From the NCBI GenBank assembly GCA_902489925.1, contig CABUBX010000086.1, positions 1-8,907 on the forward strand: a stretch of 8,907 nt of DNA, given 5' to 3'. The notes beneath the pieces were generated by a model, which made no database searches, was not told the origin of the DNA, and worked only from the letters and a program-made list of their open reading frames with translations. Source of the stretch: an uncultured Lachnospiraceae bacterium. GTDB lineage: Bacteria > Bacillota > Clostridia > Lachnospirales > Lachnospiraceae. Numbering within the stretch: the first letter of the stretch is position 1; each line of letters starts with the position of its first letter. This document shows positions 5,264 to 8,907 of this stretch, piece after piece. The translations under genes were made by a program, and so were the position numbers.

Positions 5264-7255
5264 ATGAAATTGAAACTGGATGATTTTTTGAACTATAAAT
5301 ATTTGTCGTCATTAAGCTACAGTCCCGACGGAAAGCATGCAGCTTTTGTTGTTTCGGAGTGCGACAGCGAAATGAACAGCTATAAAAGCTTTCTTTGGCT
5401 TTATACGGACGGCGGTGCTGTGCGGCAGCTGACTGGCGGCGGCAGCGAGAGAAGTTTTATATGGGAGGATGATGAACATATCCTTTTTTCGTCAATTCGA
5501 GAGGCAGCTGATAAAAAAAGAGCCGAGCGCGGGGAAAGTTTTACGATATGGTATCGTATTTGTATTCATGGCGGCGAGGCTCAGAAGGCTTTTGAACTTC
5601 CGGTGCAGGCACAATCAATCCAAGCGGTAGGTGGTGACGGGCTTTATGCGGTTACAGCCTCGGTGGATGCGAATTTTTCGGATTATTATAAGATGAGTGA
5701 TGAGGAAAAAGCGAAGGTTCATGATGCTTATGATAAGGAAAAAGATTATCATGTGCTTGATGAGACGATGTACTGGCAAAATGGCGGCGGTTTTACGAAT
5801 AAGCAGCGAAACGCTCTTTTTGTTTATGACAGTGTGAATAAGCAGTTAAAAAAGATTACAGAGCGCTTTGCCGATGTGTCGGACGTGTGTGTGAAAAATC
5901 AATATATCTACTATCTTGCGGAAACGTTTGAGACAAAAAGATGCTTTAAGGACAGCGTTTATAAATATGATACGGTATCGGGAGAGACGGTCTGTCTTTA
6001 TGATGGGAAAGCATATGATATGAGTAAAATTGATGTGGTTGACGGCCGGATTGTGCTTTTGGCATCGGATGGCAGGCGATATGGCTGCAATGAACATCCG
6101 TGGATTTACACATTGGATGAAAATGCGGGCGAGCTGAAAGTATTTTTTAAGACAGAGCATGCTTTTTGGGGGACAGTCGGCAGTGACTGCCGCTATGGCG
6201 GTGCAAGAAGCGTTAAAGCCCTTGGAGATAAGCTTTATTTTATTTCTACAAGAGGCTTTATTTCCGGCCTTTACATGACAGATAAGAGCGGCGCCGAATG
6301 TGAGGCTGTTCTTTTGAAGGGCTCAGTTGATGATTTTGATATTTCTGAAAATAGTAGGGAGATTCTTGTCATTGGAATGCATGAGGGCAGGCTTCAGGAA
6401 ATATATGCGGTATGTGACGGACAAATCAGACAGCTGACACATTTCAATGATGATATCTTAAAGGATAAATACGTGGCCGACTATGAGTACATATCGGTTG
6501 AGTCTCAAGGCGAGCAAATCGACGGCTGGATATTAAAACCGGCAGATTATGATGCAGCTAAGACCTATCCGGCCATTCTTGATATTCATGGCGGACCGGA
6601 AACGGTTTACGGAGAGGTATTTTATCATGAAATGCAGTATTGGGCAAATGAAGGTTACTTTGTATTTTTCTGCAATCCGAGAGGTTCTGACGGAAAAGGC
6701 AATGAATTTGCGGATATCCGCGGCAAATATGGTACGGTGGATTATGAAAACCTTATGGATTTTACGGATGCGGTGCTTAAAAAATATCCGCAGATTAGCA
6801 GGACGCAGCTGGCTGTGACCGGAGGTTCATACGGCGGCTTTATGACGAACTGGATTGTCGGACATACGGACAGATTCGCCTGTGCGGCAACCCAGCGCTC
6901 TATTTCCAACTGGATATCATTTTATGGTATTTCAGATATAGGAACATTTTTCGGTACAGACCAGACTGCGGGCGATATTTATGAAAAACATGATAAGATG
7001 TGGCAGGCCTCACCGCTTAAATATGCGGATAAGGTAACAACACCGCTTTTGTTTATTCATTCGGATGAGGATTTTCGCTGTCCAATCAGTGAGGGACTGC
7101 AGTTTTACACAGCGTTGGCAGACAGAGGTGTACCGGTTCGGATGTGCTGGTTTAAAGGTGAGAATCATGAGCTGAGCCGTTCGGGAAAGCCGCTGCATCG
7201 TGTGCGCCGCCTTGAAGAAATTACAGAGTGGATTAAGAAGTATACATTGGCATAA
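5264..7255 (+). CDS. S9-family serine peptidase (prolyl oligopeptidase / acylaminoacyl-peptidase type)
   Basis: This is a 663-residue cytoplasmic serine peptidase that trims short peptides, probably removing dipeptides or acylated residues from the N-terminus. No signal peptide is present. Residues 1 to about 400 form a WD/PD40-like beta-propeller that gates the active site; SYSPDGKHAAFV near the start is a typical blade. The C-terminal alpha/beta-hydrolase domain has the HGGP oxyanion motif, the nucleophile elbow GGSYGG with Ser522, and FIHSDEDFRCP, whose Asp603 aligns with the catalytic Asp. GENHELSRSGKP supplies His635. The full triad is intact. The RCP motif and ENHELSRSG end point to the acylaminoacyl/dipeptidyl aminopeptidase branch (S9C) rather than true prolyl oligopeptidase. 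The ATG at 5264 is chosen because AGGGGTG lies 7 bases before it; an in-frame GTG at 5204 would precede the promoter -10. It stands alone and converges on moaC. Confidence 0.93.
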   Translation: MKLKLDDFLNYKYLSSLSYSPDGKHAAFVVSECDSEMNSYKSFLWLYTDGGAVRQLTGGGSERSFIWEDDEHILFSSIREAADKKRAERGESFTIWYRICIHGGEAQKAFELPVQAQSIQAVGGDGLYAVTASVDANFSDYYKMSDEEKAKVHDAYDKEKDYHVLDETMYWQNGGGFTNKQRNALFVYDSVNKQLKKITERFADVSDVCVKNQYIYYLAETFETKRCFKDSVYKYDTVSGETVCLYDGKAYDMSKIDVVDGRIVLLASDGRRYGCNEHPWIYTLDENAGELKVFFKTEHAFWGTVGSDCRYGGARSVKALGDKLYFISTRGFISGLYMTDKSGAECEAVLLKGSVDDFDISENSREILVIGMHEGRLQEIYAVCDGQIRQLTHFNDDILKDKYVADYEYISVESQGEQIDGWILKPADYDAAKTYPAILDIHGGPETVYGEVFYHEMQYWANEGYFVFFCNPRGSDGKGNEFADIRGKYGTVDYENLMDFTDAVLKKYPQISRTQLAVTGGSYGGFMTNWIVGHTDRFACAATQRSISNWISFYGISDIGTFFGTDQTAGDIYEKHDKMWQASPLKYADKVTTPLLFIHSDEDFRCPISEGLQFYTALADRGVPVRMCWFKGENHELSRSGKPLHRVRRLEEITEWIKKYTLA

Positions 7256-7289
7256 GATGATAACGCAGGGGTTATTGTATGACGGAAAA

Positions 7290-7325
7290 AAAGGGATGCG
7301 ATTCAAAAAAGAATCGCATCCCTTT
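7290..7325. terminator. Bidirectional hairpin terminator between peptidase and moaC
   Basis: A perfect 15-bp stem (7290-7304 with 7311-7325) has an AAAAAA loop. On the minus strand the stem runs into a continuous T tract, a strong terminator for moaC. On the plus strand only CCCTTTATGG follows, so the peptidase transcript is ended less tightly. The stem lies 34 bases after the peptidase stop and 20 bases from the moaC stop. Confidence 0.85.
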
Positions 7326-7345
7326 ATGGTCTAATCGGATATACT

Positions 7346-7822
7346 TTATTTTTTGCGTATATAATGACCGGATTTTCCGCCGTCCTTTTCTAAAAGACAG
7401 ATGTCAGTGATTGTCATGCTGCGATCAATCGCCTTACACATATCATAAATTGTCAGTGCGGCGGCAGATACGGCGTGAAGCGCTTCCATCTCAATGCCGG
7501 TTTTCCCGGTTGTTTTTACGGTGGCGATAATTTTAATGGATGAGGCGGCCTCGTCTGGCTCAAATAAAATATCCACACCCGTTAAAAGCAGGGGATGACA
7601 CATCGGAATAATATCCGGTGTTTTTTTTGCAGCCATAATGCCGGCGACTTGGGCGACGGAGAGTACATCACCTTTTTTGATTTCATGATTTGTTATTTTT
7701 TTGAAGGTTTCAGGCTGCATATGGATGACTGCGCAGGCAGTGCCGAAACGCTTTGTATCATCCTTTGAGGAAATATCAACCATGCGGGCGTGTCCCTGAC
7801 TGTTTATATGTGTAAAATCCAT
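7346..7822 (-). CDS. moaC: Cyclic pyranopterin monophosphate synthase (MoaC)
   Basis: MoaC acts at the first stage of molybdenum cofactor synthesis, converting the MoaA product 3',8-cyclo-7,8-dihydro-GTP into cyclic pyranopterin monophosphate in the cytoplasm. The 158 residues match the family over their full length. Active-site residues known from E. coli MoaC are all present one position earlier: K50 in KKGDV, H76 in IPMCHPLLL, E111 and E113 in EMEAL, and D127 and K130 in TIYDMCK. The GKTGIEMEAL and GGKSG motifs are conserved. The ATG at 7822 has a strong GGAGG 8 bases upstream. The gene stands alone; moaA and other cofactor genes are not in the window. It lies downstream of tRNA-Glu on the same strand, behind that gene's terminator, and I see no good promoter of its own. 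Expression may therefore depend on readthrough or a non-consensus promoter. Confidence 0.96.
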   Translation of the reverse strand: MDFTHINSQGHARMVDISSKDDTKRFGTACAVIHMQPETFKKITNHEIKKGDVLSVAQVAGIMAAKKTPDIIPMCHPLLLTGVDILFEPDEAASSIKIIATVKTTGKTGIEMEALHAVSAAALTIYDMCKAIDRSMTITDICLLEKDGGKSGHYIRKK

Positions 7823-7855
7823 GTTAAGTCCTCCGTTTGATAAAAAAATATACAG

Positions 7856-7886
7856 AAAAAAAGCAAGTCGAAACTGACTTGCTTTT
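7856..7886 (-). terminator. Rho-independent terminator of tRNA-Glu
   Basis: An 11-bp stem (7859-7869 with 7876-7886, loop of six bases) is followed on the minus strand by seven T residues (7862-7856, the first four being part of the stem). It starts 3 bases after the tRNA 3' end and stands 33 bases before the moaC start. Confidence 0.85.
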
Positions 7887-7980
7887 AAATAGCCTGTAGG
7901 GGAATCGAACCCCTGTTTCCGCCGTGAGAGGGCGGCGTCTTAGCCGCTTGACCAACAGGCCCTATGTCCTTTCGACTTGC
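7863..7980. repeat. 11-bp inverted repeat bracketing tRNA-Glu
   Basis: GCAAGTCGAAA (7863-7873) and its exact complement TTTCGACTTGC (7970-7980) flank the tRNA gene. In the precursor RNA the leader copy can pair with the trailer, and the trailer copy is also part of the terminator stem. The predicted transcription start falls within the leader copy, so only 7-9 bp of it may be transcribed. Confidence 0.7.
7890..7961 (-). tRNA. tRNA-Glu (anticodon CUC)
   Basis: Read on the minus strand, GGCCTGT pairs with ACAGGCT (seven acceptor pairs, the first G-U) and the discriminator is A (7890). The D stem is GTC/GAC. The anticodon stem CCGCC/GGCGG closes loop CTCTCAC, with anticodon CTC at 7928-7926 reading GAG codons. 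The T arm is AGGGG-TTCGATT-CCCCT. The body matches bacterial tRNA-Glu. CCA is not encoded. A CUC isoacceptor is normally an accessory to tRNA-Glu(UUC), which can also read GAG. Confidence 0.95.
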
Positions 7981-7982
7981 CC

Positions 7983-8011
7983 ATTATATGACACAATCAA
8001 AGAAAAGTCAA
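7983..8011 (-). promoter_or_regulatory. Strong sigma-A promoter of tRNA-Glu
   Basis: On the minus strand TTGACT (8011-8006, 5 of 6) is followed after exactly 17 bases by a perfect TATAAT (7988-7983). Transcription should start near 7976-7978, about 16 bases before the mature tRNA. The very AT-rich DNA just upstream could act as an UP element. Confidence 0.85.
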
Positions 8012-8014
8012 TAG

Positions 8015-8058
8015 AATTTTTGAAAAAATTTAAAAAATTTGCAAATTTCTTTAAATTT
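8015..8058. other. Phased A/T blocks, probable bent DNA or UP element
   Basis: A-to-T junctions of AAATTT-type blocks fall at about 8016, 8028, 8037, 8045 and 8055, spaced 8 to 12 bases, close to one helical turn. Such phasing is known to curve DNA. The stretch lies exactly between the divergent tRNA-Glu promoter and the promoter of the broken gene, and could boost both as an UP element. Confidence 0.5.
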
Positions 8059-8060
8059 AG

Positions 8061-8090
8061 TTGACGGCCGCACTGTTTTTCCTATATAGT
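8061..8090 (+). promoter_or_regulatory. Predicted sigma-A promoter of the DUF6076-like gene
   Basis: TTGACG (8061-8066, 5 of 6) precedes TATAGT (8085-8090, 5 of 6) by 18 bases; TATATA at 8083 with a 16-base spacer is an alternative. The start would fall near 8096, just before the AAGGGAGG ribosome binding site (8097-8104), so the leader would be very short. Confidence 0.65.
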
Positions 8091-8112
8091 AGCTTTAAGG
8101 GAGGCAAAAATT

Positions 8113-8547
8113 GTGGAGGAACACAGCAGCAAAAGATATATCCATGTGATGGTTGATAAGGAAAGAACGCAGATACGATTTGGAGAAACAAAGGCGCAGC
8201 CCCTTGGACAGAGTCTGTTTGATTTTTTAGAGCAGATGATGGCGCATCCGTATTTTAAAGGACAGGGCAGCCGTGAAGAACTGATGACACCGGAGGCTGT
8301 CGGGCAGCTGATGAAGCTTCAGCGCGAATACGGGCAATTCATTGAAAATGCAGAAAAGACAGGGGTGTTTGAGGTGAAAGGTCTGCCGAACTGCGTAAAA
8401 AATTATAAGTGTGTTGCCGGCCTGTCTTTAGTTGGAGATGAGGGTATTTGGACAGATTATTTCGTATGCGGTATTGAAGATTGCCTTTATATAGAACTTC
8501 GTGAAATGCTTCTTGCAGAAAGTAAGGTTAAGCGGTGTAAAAATTAA
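8113..8547 (+). CDS. N-terminal part of DUF6076-like protein (disrupted)
   Basis: This 144-residue frame starts with GTG at 8113, chosen because AAGGGAGG (8097-8104) lies 8 bases upstream and no ATG fits. It is soluble, with no signal peptide or membrane helix. The first 90 residues (RYIHVMVDKERTQIRFGETK, then a helical section around QLMKLQREYGQF) resemble nothing I can name. The end, YIELREMLLAESKVKRCKN, matches the segment just before the Cys knuckle of DUF6076 proteins, whose function is unknown. If translated, the product would end immediately after the first knuckle Cys. It could still be made as a truncated protein, since promoter and start signals look good. Confidence 0.6.
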   Translation: MEEHSSKRYIHVMVDKERTQIRFGETKAQPLGQSLFDFLEQMMAHPYFKGQGSREELMTPEAVGQLMKLQREYGQFIENAEKTGVFEVKGLPNCVKNYKCVAGLSLVGDEGIWTDYFVCGIEDCLYIELREMLLAESKVKRCKN

Positions 8548-8791
8548 GACATGTTCAGATGTGGGCTATGCCAGAACTTTTTTGCAGAATGTAAAAAAAG
8601 ATGAGCTTTTACAGGCATATACGCGCGCCTATAAAGCACATTATGCACGGATGGCTACGCCGCGGAAGCGGGCCGCCAATATGACAAGAGAGCAATTTGA
8701 GCAGTGGTACGGCGAGGCAAAAGAAAAACTTTTACTGGCAAGACAGGGAAAAATAAATTCTGAAGATTTTCTCAATTGGCTTAGAAAATAG
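8501..8791 (+). CDS. C-terminal part of DUF6076-like protein (disrupted)
   Basis: This frame is open from a GTG at 8501, but no ribosome binding site precedes that codon or the later GTG at 8561. The first 15 or so residues (MKCFLQKVRLSGVKI) are simply the alternative frame of the upstream gene. From KTCSDVGYARTF onward it looks like a real conserved domain: a basic helical region (LLQAYTRAYKAHYARM), then MTREQFEQWYGEAKEK and a final EDFLNWLRK. This layout is typical of the C-terminus of DUF6076 proteins. It overlaps the first frame by 47 bases and is best read as the detached C-terminal half of the same gene. The stop is 2 bases before the -35 box of the tRNA-Leu promoter. Confidence 0.5.
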   Translation: MKCFLQKVRLSGVKIKTCSDVGYARTFLQNVKKDELLQAYTRAYKAHYARMATPRKRAANMTREQFEQWYGEAKEKLLLARQGKINSEDFLNWLRK

Positions 8792-8793
8792 TA

Positions 8794-8822
8794 TTGACAA
8801 TTTTCTAAATCAATGATATGAT
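8794..8822 (+). promoter_or_regulatory. Strong sigma-A promoter of tRNA-Leu
   Basis: A perfect TTGACA (8794-8799) is followed after 17 bases by TATGAT (8817-8822), the same hexamers and spacing as the ssrA promoter. The start is expected near 8829, giving a leader of about 26 bases. A short dyad, CAGTC and GACTG (about 8832-8846), lies in that leader. Confidence 0.85.
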
Positions 8823-8854
8823 AGTCTTCGCAGTCGGGAAATGACTGAGAATAT

Positions 8855-8907
8855 GCCGGCGTGTCGGAATGGCAGACGAGGCAGACTCAAAATCTGTTGT
8901 GGGCAAC
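8855..8907 (+). tRNA. tRNA-Leu (anticodon CAA), 5' part, cut by window end
   Basis: The sequence begins GCCGGCG (5' acceptor strand), then TG and a Leu-type D arm (TCGGAATGGCAGACGA). The anticodon stem GCAGA/TCTGT (8881-8885 and 8893-8897) encloses loop CTCAAAA with anticodon CAA at 8888-8890, reading UUG codons. TGTGGGCAAC that follows begins the long variable arm of a class II tRNA. The T arm and 3' acceptor strand lie beyond the window. Confidence 0.9.

Larger units (their letters stand above)
8113..8791 (+). pseudogene. DUF6076-like gene broken by an internal deletion and frameshift
   Basis: Two overlapping frames together read as one protein. Frame one ends in ELREMLLAESKVKRCKN and then stops at 8545-8547. 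Frame two, shifted by +1, continues with KTCSDVGYARTF from about 8546. As I recall DUF6076 proteins, the CKN of the first block is followed by CGxxF, a loop, and YC-D-R before KTC-x-x-G. Here about 20-25 residues carrying the second and third Cys appear to be missing, and the joint is out of frame. A lone frameshift would not remove this segment, so a deletion not divisible by three is the simplest reading. Promoter and ribosome binding site are intact, which suggests recent damage. The family call is from memory of its pattern, not from a search. Confidence 0.6.

Noticed and set aside
5846..6160. Minus-strand open frame inside the peptidase gene
   Set aside because: Shadow frame opposite the beta-propeller region with no supporting signals.
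7259..7275. Small ATAAC-GTTAT dyad after the peptidase stop as its terminator
   Set aside because: Only 5 bp and no T tract; the 15-bp hairpin at 7290-7325 is the better candidate.
1..8907. CRISPR array, insertion sequence, prophage or toxin-antitoxin module
   Set aside because: No regularly spaced repeats, transposase, integrase or phage genes are visible; the genes are mostly housekeeping types.

Overview
The window looks like an ordinary chromosomal segment of a low-to-medium GC Gram-positive bacterium of the class Clostridia, and Lachnospiraceae is my best guess. The evidence is the gene order rnr-smpB-ssrA, an alanyl tmRNA tag ending in ENFAIAA, strong GGAGG-type ribosome binding sites, consensus TTGACA-17-TATGAT promoters, and a DUF6076-like gene of the kind common in that group. 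The taxonomic call is inference, since no marker gene was compared.

Layout. Bases 1-97 hold the tail of an upstream unit, which ends in a hairpin terminator. Bases 107-3192 are a complete ribosome-rescue cluster: RNase R (rnr), then SmpB (smpB, overlapping rnr by 20 bases), then the tmRNA gene ssrA with its own near-perfect promoter and a Rho-independent terminator. SmpB and tmRNA free ribosomes stalled on non-stop mRNAs and tag the nascent peptide, while RNase R degrades the faulty message. A small two-helix membrane protein with a possible PH-like cytoplasmic domain follows (3221-3667). It converges on a MATE-family efflux transporter on the minus strand (3764-5122) across a very long hairpin. 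The MATE gene is divergent from an S9-family serine peptidase (5264-7255), and their predicted promoters overlap. The peptidase converges on moaC (7346-7822, molybdenum cofactor synthesis) across a second perfect bidirectional hairpin.

The last kilobase is a tRNA neighbourhood. tRNA-Glu(CUC) lies on the minus strand with its own promoter and terminator. Next comes an AT-rich stretch with phased AAATTT blocks, then a strong plus-strand promoter driving a broken gene (8113-8791), and then the promoter and 5' part of tRNA-Leu(CAA), cut off by the window edge. The broken gene is the most unusual item. Its two reading frames read as the two halves of a DUF6076-like protein, from which the central Cys zinc-knuckle segment appears to have been deleted, with a frameshift at the junction.

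I did not find a convincing undescribed multi-gene system. The points worth a second look are regulatory or structural: the dyad enclosing the ssrA -35 box, the structured leader of the MATE mRNA, the inverted repeat bracketing tRNA-Glu, and the broken DUF6076-like gene between two tRNA genes.
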